A DNA stretch of 64,000 nucleotides from Streptomyces sp. PR69 (GCF_026420845.1 NZ_JAOWCB010000005.1:186001-250000), one strand, 5' to 3'; positions 35,785 through 44,730 are shown, counted from the stretch's first letter. The notes: a model not told the origin generated them from the letters alone. Numbers and translations: made by a program.

Positions 35785-37422
35785 TCACTCGTGCCGCGCG
35801 TACGCGATGATCTGCCGTGGCGCATCGCCCTCGGCCCCCGGCTCCACCACCGTGAACTGCCCCATCATCCCCTGATCCTCATGCCGCAGCTGATGGCAGT
35901 GAAACATGAAGGGCTTCTTCTCGTCCGTGTACTCCGGCAGCGCGACAGCCAGCCGCACCATGTCCCCCGGCGGCACATACACGGTGTCCTTCGCCCCGAC
36001 GAGATGCGCCGCCGGCTTCCCGCCCGCGTACTCAAGGACGTTGAAGCTCAGACCGTGGATATGGAAGCTGTGCACGCCGTCCGCGTTGCCTTCGACCTCC
36101 CACACCTCCACCTGGCCCGCCGGGCACACCTCGTCGATGCGCTCCATGTCCATCTTCTTGCCGTTGATGTTGGTGCCGCTGAGGCGGAAGCGGCGTACGC
36201 GGGGTGAGTCGGGCAGTTCGATCGGGGCGGGCGCGCCCCGCAGCCGGTCCGGCACGGGGGGCGAGGGGGCCAGGCGCTTGTCGGCGCGGAGTTCGATCAT
36301 GTCGAAGGTGTCCTCGCCGCCGTCGAGCCGCTTGGTCGGGAAGCCGACGCCGATGTCCGGCGGGAAGCTGCGCAGCAGGGTGCGCTCGCCGGGCTCGACC
36401 GCCACCACGACCTCCGCGCGCTCGGCGGGCGCGAGCTGGATGCGGCGCAGCGGCACGGGCTTGGCCACCAGCCCGTTCTCCAGTGCGACGAGGGTGAACT
36501 CCCGGTTGTCGGTGAAGCCGAGGTTGAAGACGCGGGCGTTGGAGGCGTTCATCAGCCGCAGCCGCACCAGCGTGGTGGTGACCCTCAGATGGGGGTCGTA
36601 GGTGCCGTTGACCAGGATGGTGTCGCCGAGCACCCCGATGTTGCCGACGCCGGCGAAGCTCTCCAGGGTGGAGACGTTGCGCAGTTCGATGGAGCCGTCG
36701 TCGTTGAACTGGCGGTCCTGGAGGATCAGCGGGATGTCGTCAACGCCGTAACGGCTGGGCAGTCCCGCTCCGTCGGAGGCGTCGTCGTCCAGGATGAACA
36801 GGCCCGCGAGGCCCCGTGAGACATGGTCGGCGGTCTGGCCGTGCGGATGCGGGTGGTACCAGAGCGTGGACGCGGGCTGGACGATCTCCCACTCCGGCCG
36901 CCACACCGCCCCCGGCACCACGGACTGGTGCGGACCGCCGTCGTTGACGGCGGGCAGATGCATGCCGTGCCAGTGCATCGTCGTCGTCTCCGGCAGTTTG
37001 TTGGTGAAGCGGACGGAGACCCTGTCGCCGCGCCGGGCGCGCAGGGTGGGGCCCAGGAACGCGCCGTTCACACCCCAGGTCGGCGTCTGCTTCCCCGGGA
37101 GGAGCTTGCTGACGCCTTCCTGCGCTGTGAGGGTGAAGCGCTTTCCTCCCGAGCCGTCGGATGTGCCTTCCAGGAGCGGGGGAATTCGGACTTTGTTGGC
37201 GAAGGTCAGGGTGCCGAGGTTGGTCATCTTCCGGTCGCCGTACACGGAGGCGAAGTTGACCGCGTAGGCGCCGCCGAGCAGCACTCCGCCGCCTAACACG
37301 CCCGATGCGGTGAGAAACAGCCGTCGTCGCAGCGTGCGAGGCCGTTTTCCCTCGCGGGCCTGCTTTCCGCCGCGTCCGGCGGAGCCGGCTCCCTGTCCGT
37401 TGCCCTGTGCATGATGGGTCAT
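35785..37422 (-). CDS. Multicopper oxidase, CotA/bilirubin-oxidase type, with TTA codon (second)
   Basis: A 545-residue copper oxidase from ATG 37422 (the frame is open to 37497). The signal region has TLRRRLFLTASGVLGGG, a Tat-like start. Copper motifs: MHWHGMHLP, WYHPHPHG, VHSFHIHGLSF and FHCHQLRHEDQGM; the T1 Cys, His and axial Met are present. Codon 43 is TTA (37294-37296), in the signal region, so expression may depend on bldA tRNA. It is only distantly similar to the oxidase at 23067. Divergent from the P450 at 37621, with two SARP-like sites between. It probably oxidises or couples the phenolic product outside the cell. Confidence 0.9.
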   Translation of the reverse strand: MTHHAQGNGQGAGSAGRGGKQAREGKRPRTLRRRLFLTASGVLGGGVLLGGAYAVNFASVYGDRKMTNLGTLTFANKVRIPPLLEGTSDGSGGKRFTLTAQEGVSKLLPGKQTPTWGVNGAFLGPTLRARRGDRVSVRFTNKLPETTTMHWHGMHLPAVNDGGPHQSVVPGAVWRPEWEIVQPASTLWYHPHPHGQTADHVSRGLAGLFILDDDASDGAGLPSRYGVDDIPLILQDRQFNDDGSIELRNVSTLESFAGVGNIGVLGDTILVNGTYDPHLRVTTTLVRLRLMNASNARVFNLGFTDNREFTLVALENGLVAKPVPLRRIQLAPAERAEVVVAVEPGERTLLRSFPPDIGVGFPTKRLDGGEDTFDMIELRADKRLAPSPPVPDRLRGAPAPIELPDSPRVRRFRLSGTNINGKKMDMERIDEVCPAGQVEVWEVEGNADGVHSFHIHGLSFNVLEYAGGKPAAHLVGAKDTVYVPPGDMVRLAVALPEYTDEKKPFMFHCHQLRHEDQGMMGQFTVVEPGAEGDAPRQIIAYARHE

Positions 37423-37466
37423 GGCGCCATGATTGACCGTCACCGGTCCAGATTGGTACGGAGATC

Positions 37467-37481
37467 TCAAGTCCCGCTCGA
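37467..37481 (+). promoter_or_regulatory. Candidate SARP site, copper-oxidase side
   Basis: TCAAGTCCCGCTCGA, 45 bases before the oxidase start. TCAAG and TCGAA repeat with an 11-bp period. It matches the second copy at 37543-37557 as TCAAGTYYCGYTCGA. Confidence 0.62.
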
Positions 37482-37542
37482 ATGCCGTGGGAATCACCCT
37501 GGAGAGAGCGCTTTCAGACGCACGGCTGATTCTCGCTCGTGT

Positions 37543-37557
37543 TCAAGTTTCGTTCGA
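37543..37557 (+). promoter_or_regulatory. Candidate SARP site, P450 side
   Basis: TCAAGTTTCGTTCGA, 64 bases before the P450 start, with the same 11-bp period of TCAAG/TCGAG heptamers as the copy 76 bases to the left. Confidence 0.65.
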
Positions 37558-37620
37558 GCCATGACAGCGAGCGTCGAGGTGACCTTGCTCGCGGACAGCG
37601 GATAACCGGAGGCAGACACT

Positions 37621-38808
37621 GTGATCGCACAGTCCCCGGCACCACCGAAGCCCGCCATGGACGACGGCGGAAGAAAGCTTTTTGCATGGCTGAAGACCAT
37701 GAGAGATGAGCATCCCGTCTGGCAGGATCAGCACGGGGTCTGGCATGTGTTCCGCCACAAGGACGTCCAGCGTGTCATCACCGAGTACGAGGAGTTCTCC
37801 GCCGATCAGACGCGGGTCGTTCCCGACCAGCAGCGCATCTCCCGCGGAGACCTCACCCTGATGGACCCGCCGCTGCACCGGACGATGCGCGCGCTGGTGT
37901 CGTCGGTCTTCACCCGCAGGGCCATCGACGCACTCGCCCCGCGTATCACCGAGATCAGCGAGACCCTGCTGGACGAGGCTGCCGGCAAGGCGGAGTTCGA
38001 CCTCGTCCGCGACTTCGCCTATCCGCTGCCGGTGACGGTCATCGCCGAACTGCTCGGCGTGCCCGCCTCCGACCAGCCGCTGTTCCGCAAGTGGGCGGAG
38101 ACCATCCGGTTCGCCGACGGTGCGGACCCCAACAACCCCGAGCTGATCGCGGCCGTCGAGGGCGCGGTGAAGGCGACCACCGAGTACCTCGGCGAACACT
38201 GCCGCAGCCGCCGCACCCGCCCGCAGGACGACCTCATCAGCCGGCTCGTCGCCGCGGAGGTCGACGGCGAACGCATGGACGACGAGGAAGTCTCCACCTT
38301 CGCCGGGCTGCTGCTGATGACGGGGCATGTCACCACCGTCGTGCTCCTCGCCAACGCGCTGCTCTGCTTCGACGAGACGCCCGGCGCATACGCCGACGTC
38401 CGCGACGACCGCTCACTGGTGACCGGAGCGGTGGAGGAGGTGCTGCGGCTGCGCACCCCCTTTATGCACACCAAGCGCGTCGCCGTGAAGGAGACCGAGG
38501 TCGCGGGGGTGCTCATACCGCCGGACCAGATGATCGAGGCCTGGCTGCTGTCCGCCAACCACGACGAGCGGCAGTTCCCGGACGCCGAACACTTCGACCA
38601 CCGGCGGGAGCACAATGCGCACCTGGGTCTCGGCCACGGTGTGCACTTCTGCCTCGGCGCTCCGCTGGCCCGGCTGGAGGGCGCCATCGCGCTCAATGCG
38701 CTGATGGACCGCTATCTGCACATCGAGGTTCTCCAGAAGGAGTTCGAGCCGTACGGATGGGGCCTGTCCGGCGCGCAGCAGCTGATGGTCCGCCCCCAGC
38801 GGGCCTGA
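37621..38808 (+). CDS. Cytochrome P450 with Val in place of the I-helix acid
   Basis: A 395-residue P450. The haem loop LGLGHGVHFCLG has Cys344, and ExxR is at E273-R276. The I-helix reads TGHVTT (234-239): the acid that normally precedes the Thr pair (Glu/Asp in AGHETT) is Val237, which should alter proton delivery to the bound oxygen. GTG 37621 follows CCGGAGG. P450s of aromatic clusters hydroxylate, couple phenols or form methylenedioxy bridges; with a weakened acid-alcohol pair a coupling reaction is a possible reading. Divergent from the copper oxidase. Confidence 0.92.
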   Translation: MIAQSPAPPKPAMDDGGRKLFAWLKTMRDEHPVWQDQHGVWHVFRHKDVQRVITEYEEFSADQTRVVPDQQRISRGDLTLMDPPLHRTMRALVSSVFTRRAIDALAPRITEISETLLDEAAGKAEFDLVRDFAYPLPVTVIAELLGVPASDQPLFRKWAETIRFADGADPNNPELIAAVEGAVKATTEYLGEHCRSRRTRPQDDLISRLVAAEVDGERMDDEEVSTFAGLLLMTGHVTTVVLLANALLCFDETPGAYADVRDDRSLVTGAVEEVLRLRTPFMHTKRVAVKETEVAGVLIPPDQMIEAWLLSANHDERQFPDAEHFDHRREHNAHLGLGHGVHFCLGAPLARLEGAIALNALMDRYLHIEVLQKEFEPYGWGLSGAQQLMVRPQRA

Positions 38809-38842
38809 TGCCGCTCCGGCCGGCCCGCCGTCGACGGCCGGA

Positions 38843-40327
38843 TCAGCGATAGGGCTTGGCGTCACGGGGGAGGGCCTGGGCGATCAGCGCCACCAGCACC
38901 AGGCCCCCCACTGTGTACGGATGAAACGCATCGAAGGCGTCCGCTAACGCTCCGGCGGCAGCGGACGCCTCTTCGCCTCCCGCGGGCGGAGGTGTCCCCG
39001 CGGACGCGGACACGGGCAGCCCGCCCAGCAGCAGCACCCCCAGCAGCGCGGTGCCCACCGCGCCGCCCAGCTGGACGGACGCGCCGCACGCGCCGGACGC
39101 CGCCCCCGCGTCGCCCGGCTCCACCCCCGTACCCGCGTACATAAAGGCGGGGCCGATGACCGCCACCGTCCCCACCCCGCCCAGAAACGTCCCCGGCGCC
39201 AGCTGCCACCACGCGGCGTCGGCGTCCAGCGCCAGCGCGAACCACAGCAGCCCCGCCGCGGCCAGCAGCGCGCCCAGACTCACCGCGTTCCGGCCCAGCC
39301 TGGGGACGGCCCAGCGCAGCAGCTGGGAGGCGATCCCGCCGCCGACGGCCCACGGCAGAAACGTCAGTCCGGTGCGCAGCGCGGTGTATCCCAGGCCGTT
39401 CTGCAGAGTCAGCGAGACCGCGATAAAGAAGGCGATCATCACGATATGCACGGTGAACAGCACCGCCACGGCCGGGCTGAACCCCGGCAGCGCGAACAGC
39501 CGCAGCGGCACCAGCGCCGAGCGGTCCCGGCGGTCCTTCACCCGTGCGTGCGCCGCGTACAGCGCCAGCACCAGCGGCGCGCACGCCAGCGAGATCCGCA
39601 GCCAGACCGGCCACCCGGCGTCCTCGCCCTGCACCAGCGGATACAGCGCACACAGCAGACCCGCCGTCACCAGCGCCACGCCCAGCGGATCCATCCGCAG
39701 CGGACGCTCGGCGCGGGTGTCGGGAATGAGCGCCCAGGAGGCCGCCAGCGTGACCAGACCCACCGGCACATTGATCAGAAACAGTCCGCGCCAGCCGAGG
39801 CCGGCGATGTCGTAGGTGACGAACACCCCGCCCAGCAGCGGCCCGATCACCGAGGCGACCCCCGTCACGGCCCCGAACGCGGCGCTGGCTCCGGGCCGTT
39901 CCCGTAGCGGGAAGACCGCGTACACCGTGGCCATCACCTGCGGCACCATCAGCGCGGCGGACAGCCCCTGGAGCGTCCGCGCCACGATCATGAATCCGGC
40001 GTCCGGGGCGAGCCCGCAGGCCGCGGAGGTGACGGTGAAGCAGCCCACGCCCAGCAGGAACAGCGTCCGGCGTCCATACCGGTCGCCCAGCCGCCCGCCG
40101 GTGATCACCCCCGCGCCGAACGCCAGGGTGTACGCGGCCATCAGCCACTGCGAGGCCGCATAGCCCGCGCCCAGCCCCTCCCGCATGGCGGGCAGCGCCA
40201 CCGTGACCACGGTGACGTCCAGCAGGTTCATAAACATCGCCACGAGCATCAGGGAGAGCATCAGCCGGCGGCGGGGATGCGGCTCTGGCTCCGTCCCCGT
40301 CGTACGGGTCGTCTCCGGCACGGTCAT
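38843..40327 (-). CDS. DHA2-family (14-TM) drug:H+ antiporter with TTA codon
   Basis: A 494-residue major facilitator of the DHA2 type. About 14 hydrophobic helices; motif A GGRLGDRYGRRTLFLLG near residue 77 and the antiporter motif region VTGVASVIGPLLGGVFV near 152. Codon 461 is TTA (38945-38947), so it shares the bldA dependence of the thioesterase and second copper oxidase. Likely self-resistance exporter for the polyketide. It is divergent from the MMPL gene, with a 40-bp dyad between them, so both exporters may answer to one repressor. Confidence 0.92.
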   Translation of the reverse strand: MTVPETTRTTGTEPEPHPRRRLMLSLMLVAMFMNLLDVTVVTVALPAMREGLGAGYAASQWLMAAYTLAFGAGVITGGRLGDRYGRRTLFLLGVGCFTVTSAACGLAPDAGFMIVARTLQGLSAALMVPQVMATVYAVFPLRERPGASAAFGAVTGVASVIGPLLGGVFVTYDIAGLGWRGLFLINVPVGLVTLAASWALIPDTRAERPLRMDPLGVALVTAGLLCALYPLVQGEDAGWPVWLRISLACAPLVLALYAAHARVKDRRDRSALVPLRLFALPGFSPAVAVLFTVHIVMIAFFIAVSLTLQNGLGYTALRTGLTFLPWAVGGGIASQLLRWAVPRLGRNAVSLGALLAAAGLLWFALALDADAAWWQLAPGTFLGGVGTVAVIGPAFMYAGTGVEPGDAGAASGACGASVQLGGAVGTALLGVLLLGGLPVSASAGTPPPAGGEEASAAAGALADAFDAFHPYTVGGLVLVALIAQALPRDAKPYR

Positions 40328-40420
40328 CCGGCCCTCCGTCAGTCCGGCTCACGCTGTGCGGTGCGCGCCCCTCGCGGACCTGCTGTGTCCGCACGGGCGC
40401 GGCCACCCTGCCAGCGGCTT

Positions 40421-40460
40421 CTACAGCCTCGCTCAAGCCGGGCGTTGAGCGGGTCTGTAG
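40421..40460. promoter_or_regulatory. 40-bp dyad operator between divergent exporters
   Basis: CTACAG (40421) and CTGTAG (to 40460) flank CGCTCAA (40430-40436) and TTGAGCG (40445-40451), with an 8-base centre. All arm bases are symmetric except two pairs in the 3-base spacers. Position: 94 bases before the DHA2 start and 55 before the MMPL start. This is the form of a two-dimer repressor site (TetR type). No regulator gene lies beside it. Confidence 0.75.
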
Positions 40461-40514
40461 TCACCGGCGAGCCGGGCTTGGGTTGATGGACTCCCGAAGT
40501 GTGAGGAGGGCTCC

Positions 40515-42695
40515 GTGACCGTCACGCCTGACGAGAAGACACCGACACAGAATGCCGAGCCTCCCGAGCGGGCCGGCGTCTTCGCACGGATGGCCCGGCT
40601 CGCCGGCCGGCGCAAGTGGTCCGCACTGGCCCTGTGGGTGGTCGTGCTGGTCGGCGTGTGGGCGGCCGCGTCCGCGCTGGGGGAGAAGTACCGCGATGAC
40701 TACACCCTCCCCGACACCGAGTCCCAGCGTGCCGTGGAGCTGCTGAAGGAGCACTCGCCCGCCAGCGCCGGCGGCTCCGTCGAGATCGTGCTGCACAGCG
40801 AGGCCGGACTGCGCGACCCGGGCACGGTCACCGCGGTCGAGGCGATGCTCGACAAGGTGTCCGGGCTGCCGCATGTGAGCCAGGTGCGCAGTCTGTACGA
40901 CGACGGGGCGGCCATCTCCCGGGACGGCACGATCGGCTTCGCCACCGTCTCCCTCGATGTGCCCGACGAGGAGATGGAGATCGCCGACACCCAGCGGATC
41001 CTGGACACCGCGCGCACGGCGCAGACCGACGGGCTCGCGGTCGAGCTGGGCGGCGAGCCCGCCCGTGAGCTGGACGTTCCGGCGGGCGGCGCGGCCGAGG
41101 GCGCGGGCATCATCGCCGCGCTCGTCATCCTGGTGTTCATGTTCGGCACGGTCATCGCCGCCGGACTGCCCGTGATCACCGCCGTGTTCGCGGTGGGCTC
41201 CACCATGGGCGTGATCGTGCTGGCCTCGCATCTGTTCACCATCGCCAGCTTCACCCCGTATGTGATGATGCTCGTCGGCCTCGGCGTCGGCATCGACTAC
41301 GCCCTGCTGATCTTCGCCAGATATCGTGCGGAGCTGGTCCGGGGAGTCGCCCCCGACAGGGCCGCGGAGCGGGCCCTGGACGTCGCGGGGCGCACCGTCT
41401 TCTTCGCGGGCTGCACCGTGATCATCGCGCTGCTGGGACTGGTCGCGCTGGGGCTCGGCATGCTGCGCGGCACGGCGATCGCGGTGAGCCTCACCGTGCT
41501 GATCACCATGCTGGCCTCGCTGACGCTGCTGCCCGCGCTGCTGGGGATCTTCGGCAAGCGGTTCGCCCGGCAGTTCGCCGCACGGGCGGAGAAGAAGGCC
41601 GCGCGGGGCAAGAGCGCGGACGGCGCGGGCTGGCGGCGCTGGGGCGCGCTTGTGCAGCGGCGTCCCATCGCCGCCCTGACCGTGGCGGTGCTGGCGCTCG
41701 GTGCGCTGTCCGCCCCGGTCCTGGGGATGCGCCTGGGCCTTGCCGACGCGGGCAACGAGCCGACGACGGCCACCAGCCGTACGGCGTACGACCTGCTGGC
41801 AGAGGGCTTCGGCCCCGGCTTCAACGGCCCGCTGATCGTGGTGGCCGACGCCGGGGACGGCTCACAGCAGGCCGCGGCGGCGCTTGCCGAGCGGCTCGGC
41901 TCGGTCTCCGGCATCGCGGGCGCCAGCGACCCCATCCCCACCGAGGACGGCCAGGCCGCCATGGTGATCGCCTATCCGAAGAGCTCGCCGCAGGACGAGC
42001 AGACCACAGAACTGCTGCACGATCTGCGCGACGAGGTGCTCCCGCAGGTGGCGAACGAGACCGGGGCGGAGTTCGCGGTGGGCGGGGCGACCGCGGCCAT
42101 CGTGGACTACTCCGACACCGTCGCCGCCCGGATGGCGCTCTTCGTCGCCATCGTCGTCGGTCTTTCGGTGCTGCTGCTGATGGCGGTGTTCCGCTCCGTG
42201 CTGATCCCGCTCAAGGCGGCCGTGCTCAATCTGCTGAGCATCGGGGCGGCGCTCGGCGCGGTCACCCTGGTCTTCCAGCACGGCTGGCTCGGCGTCGACA
42301 AGGGGCCCATCGAGGCATTCCTGCCGATCATGATCTTCGCGATCGTCTTCGGCCTCTCCATGGACTATGAGATCTTCCTGATCTCCCGGATGCGCGAGGA
42401 GTGGGAGGCGACCCGCGACCACGCACGGGCGGTGCGCGAGGGGCTGGCCCGGACCGGCGCCGTCATCACCGCCGCCGGCGCCATCATGATCGTCGTATTC
42501 GGCGCCTTTATGCTCAGCCATGACCGGATGCTGCGTCAGTTCGGCTTCGGCCTGGCCGTCGCCATCTTCATCGACGCCGTGATCGTCCGGTGTCTGATCG
42601 TCCCCGCCGCCATGCAGCTGATGGGACGCCATGCCTGGTCGCTGCCGCGCTGGATGGAAAAGGCGCTGCCTCGAGTGGAACTCGAGAAAGACTAG
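40515..42695 (+). CDS. MMPL/RND-superfamily membrane transporter
   Basis: A 726-residue MMPL transporter with two repeats: one helix, a soluble domain (~60-190), five helices (~195-340), then the same again (~385-720). Motifs GVGIDYALLIFARYR and GLSMDYEIFLISRMREEW carry the proton-relay Asp-Tyr pairs. GTG 40515 follows GTGAGGAGGG. Homologues sit in many actinobacterial antibiotic clusters and export lipophilic products. Likely co-induced with the divergent DHA2 exporter. Confidence 0.92.
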   Translation: MTVTPDEKTPTQNAEPPERAGVFARMARLAGRRKWSALALWVVVLVGVWAAASALGEKYRDDYTLPDTESQRAVELLKEHSPASAGGSVEIVLHSEAGLRDPGTVTAVEAMLDKVSGLPHVSQVRSLYDDGAAISRDGTIGFATVSLDVPDEEMEIADTQRILDTARTAQTDGLAVELGGEPARELDVPAGGAAEGAGIIAALVILVFMFGTVIAAGLPVITAVFAVGSTMGVIVLASHLFTIASFTPYVMMLVGLGVGIDYALLIFARYRAELVRGVAPDRAAERALDVAGRTVFFAGCTVIIALLGLVALGLGMLRGTAIAVSLTVLITMLASLTLLPALLGIFGKRFARQFAARAEKKAARGKSADGAGWRRWGALVQRRPIAALTVAVLALGALSAPVLGMRLGLADAGNEPTTATSRTAYDLLAEGFGPGFNGPLIVVADAGDGSQQAAAALAERLGSVSGIAGASDPIPTEDGQAAMVIAYPKSSPQDEQTTELLHDLRDEVLPQVANETGAEFAVGGATAAIVDYSDTVAARMALFVAIVVGLSVLLLMAVFRSVLIPLKAAVLNLLSIGAALGAVTLVFQHGWLGVDKGPIEAFLPIMIFAIVFGLSMDYEIFLISRMREEWEATRDHARAVREGLARTGAVITAAGAIMIVVFGAFMLSHDRMLRQFGFGLAVAIFIDAVIVRCLIVPAAMQLMGRHAWSLPRWMEKALPRVELEKD

Positions 42696-42710
42696 AGCGC
42701 CACGGGTGAG

Positions 42711-42757
42711 GGAAGGGCCGCCGGAGCGCTCTCTAGCAAGGCGCAAGCGGCCCTTCC
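42711..42757. terminator. Hairpin after the MMPL gene
   Basis: GGAAGGGCCGC (42711-42721) and GCGGCCCTTCC (42747-42757) form a perfect 11-bp stem; the loop holds a CTAGAG/CTCTAG-like pairing with flanking bases. Confidence 0.7.
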
Positions 42758-42832
42758 TATCCTGAGCGCGCACGGCAAGCACGGAAAATCAGCAGCAGCG
42801 CTACTCCCTTCACAGGGGAATCGAGGTTGAAC

Positions 42833-44038
42833 ATGGGCGGCGGAGCAACGGCTGCACCCAGGAAAGCCCTCTTGATCGGATGCGGCATCGCAGGCCCCAC
42901 CCTGGCCATGTTTCTCCAGAGGATCGGCATTGAGGCCGTTGTCTACGAGGCGGGAGAAGAGCCCAGGGACGGCGCGGGAGCATTCCTGAATCTCGCGCCG
43001 AACGGAATGGCGGTACTGAAGACCCTCGGGGTGTTCGACGATGTCGAGAAGTACGGTGCTTACACCACCTCGACCGCCTTCCTGAACCACAAGGGAAAGG
43101 TGCTCGGGGAGAATCCGGCCCAGACCCTGCTGATCAAACGCGGGCTGCTCAACAAGGCGCTGCGCGAGGCGGCGCAGGGCCGCGGCGTCCCGATCGAGTT
43201 CGGCAAGCGCTTCAGCAGCATGGAGCACACCGAAACGGGGGTGCGGGCCCACTTCGCCGACGGCTCAGTCGCGGAGGGCGACTTCCTCGTCGGCTGTGAC
43301 GGCATCCATTCCAAGACCCGCTACACCGTGCTGCCGGACGCCCCGCACCCGGAGTACACCGGGGTGATCGGCACCGCCGGCTACACCCGCAGCGACCAGG
43401 CCGCCCCCGCCGACGGGGTGATGCGGATGTCGTTCTGCCTCAAGGGCTTCTTCGGCTACCAGACCATTCCCGGCGGGGAGATCTACTGGTTCGAGAACTA
43501 CCACCAGGCGGCCGAGCCCGGCCGCGGCGAGCTGGACAAGGTCCCCCACGAGACCTGGAAGAAGAAGCTGCTCGACAAGCACCGGGACGACCACCACCCG
43601 GTGAGCGCGATCATCGACTCCACGCCGGACGGCATCATCGGCTACCCGATCTACGACATGCTGTCCATCCCCACCTGGCACCGGGAGCGCGTCTGCCTCG
43701 TCGGCGACGCGGCGCACGCCACCTCGCCGCATGTCGGCCAGGGTGCGTCCATGGCGATGGAGGACTCCATCGTGCTCACCAAGTGCCTGCGCGATCTGCC
43801 CACCCCCGAGCGGGCGTTCGCCGCCTTCCAGGCGCTGCGCAAGGACCGCGTCGAGAAGATCATCAAGGAGGGGCGGAAGACGGGCAACCAGAAGGCCGCG
43901 GCCAACGGCTTCCAGCGGGCCGTACGCGATCTGGTGCTGCCGTTCTTCCTCAAGCTGGGCGTCAAGGCCACCGACCCCGTCTACTCGTACCGCGTGGACT
44001 GGGACCAGCCGGTGAACGTCGCCGCCCGGGCCGCCTGA
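42833..44038 (+). CDS. FAD-dependent monooxygenase (group A)
   Basis: A 401-residue flavin monooxygenase. GCGIAGPTLAMFLQR (~14-28) is the FAD fold, VGCDGIHSKTR (~157) the DG motif, and GDAAHATSPHVGQGASMAMED (~295) the third FAD motif. ATG 42833 is chosen over TTG 42827 because GAGGT is spaced correctly. Similar enzymes hydroxylate or do Baeyer-Villiger cleavage on polycyclic quinones, including the xanthone-forming step of pentangular xanthones. Monocistronic by appearance: hairpins lie on both sides. Confidence 0.92.
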   Translation: MGGGATAAPRKALLIGCGIAGPTLAMFLQRIGIEAVVYEAGEEPRDGAGAFLNLAPNGMAVLKTLGVFDDVEKYGAYTTSTAFLNHKGKVLGENPAQTLLIKRGLLNKALREAAQGRGVPIEFGKRFSSMEHTETGVRAHFADGSVAEGDFLVGCDGIHSKTRYTVLPDAPHPEYTGVIGTAGYTRSDQAAPADGVMRMSFCLKGFFGYQTIPGGEIYWFENYHQAAEPGRGELDKVPHETWKKKLLDKHRDDHHPVSAIIDSTPDGIIGYPIYDMLSIPTWHRERVCLVGDAAHATSPHVGQGASMAMEDSIVLTKCLRDLPTPERAFAAFQALRKDRVEKIIKEGRKTGNQKAAANGFQRAVRDLVLPFFLKLGVKATDPVYSYRVDWDQPVNVAARAA

Positions 44039-44091
44039 GCGCTCCGCGGGCGGCGCGGCGACCGGCCGTAGAGCACGGTGCCGCACAGCGC

Positions 44092-44129
44092 AGAGGGGGC
44101 GTGCATCCTTCAGGATGCACGCCCCCTCT
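44092..44129. terminator. Bidirectional terminator between monooxygenase and VOC genes
   Basis: AGAGGGGGCGTGCATCC (44092-44108) pairs perfectly over 17 bp with GGATGCACGCCCCCTCT (44113-44129) across a TTCA loop, followed by T. The strongest hairpin seen in the window. Confidence 0.92.
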
Positions 44130-44145
44130 TGTCGCCGGAGGCGGA

Positions 44146-44673
44146 CTACTCGTTGTGTGTGGAGAGCTGCACCAGATTGCCCTCCGGGTCGCCCACATAC
44201 GCCGAACGCTCGCCCCACGGCTGGTCCTTGGGCGCCATCAGCGACCTCGCCCCGGCCTTCAGCGCCTGCTTGTACGCGGCGTCCACATCCGCGACGAGCA
44301 CCACCAGCTCCGACTGCTTGCGCCAGGTGCGGCCTATGTTCCGCATCCCCGTCGCCTCCCTGACCACGTCATAGGTCGAGACGGTGATGTAGTAGTCGCC
44401 CATGACGACTGTGCCGAACACCCCGGGCCCCGTCTCCGGGAACCGGTACAGGATGTCAAAGCCGAGACCGTCACGGTAGAACGCCATCAGCGTGTCGATG
44501 TTCCTGGCGTACAGGCCCGGCTGACCGTACCGGACCTCCATGGCCGCAGCGGCGGCCGGCCGCCGCTCCGCCGTCGGTGCGGCCCCCGCGGGCGCACCGG
44601 CGGCCAGTCCGACGGTCAGCAGCGTCGTCGCCGCGGCGCCCGCGGCCCAGCGTCTTACAGCGGTGGAAGGCAT
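44146..44673 (-). CDS. Secreted VOC (glyoxalase/bleomycin-resistance fold) protein
   Basis: A 175-residue protein with an N-terminal signal peptide (VRRWAAGAAATTLLTVGLAA, Ala-rich cleavage near 32) and one glyoxalase/VOC domain: GLYARNIDTLMAFYRDGLGF, VFGTVVMGDYYITV, and GDPEGNLVQLSTHNE at the end. ATG 44673 has AAGGAGA upstream; the longer open frame lacks a site. VOC proteins bind or modify small molecules, and bleomycin-type members give resistance by binding the drug. Export of such a protein is unusual. It is divergent from the halogenase operon, so resistance or product trapping outside the cell is a fair guess. Confidence 0.82.
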   Translation of the reverse strand: MPSTAVRRWAAGAAATTLLTVGLAAGAPAGAAPTAERRPAAAAAMEVRYGQPGLYARNIDTLMAFYRDGLGFDILYRFPETGPGVFGTVVMGDYYITVSTYDVVREATGMRNIGRTWRKQSELVVLVADVDAAYKQALKAGARSLMAPKDQPWGERSAYVGDPEGNLVQLSTHNE

Positions 44674-44730
44674 CTCGTCTCCTTCGGGTTTCGGCAGCGG
44701 TGCCGACTTTGCGCCACCAAGACGACCAGC

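Noticed and set aside
35229..35825. Minus- and plus-strand open frames in the 35233-35784 spacer
   Set aside because: Same reason: the sequence is made of common intergenic repeat units, and no protein family is visible.
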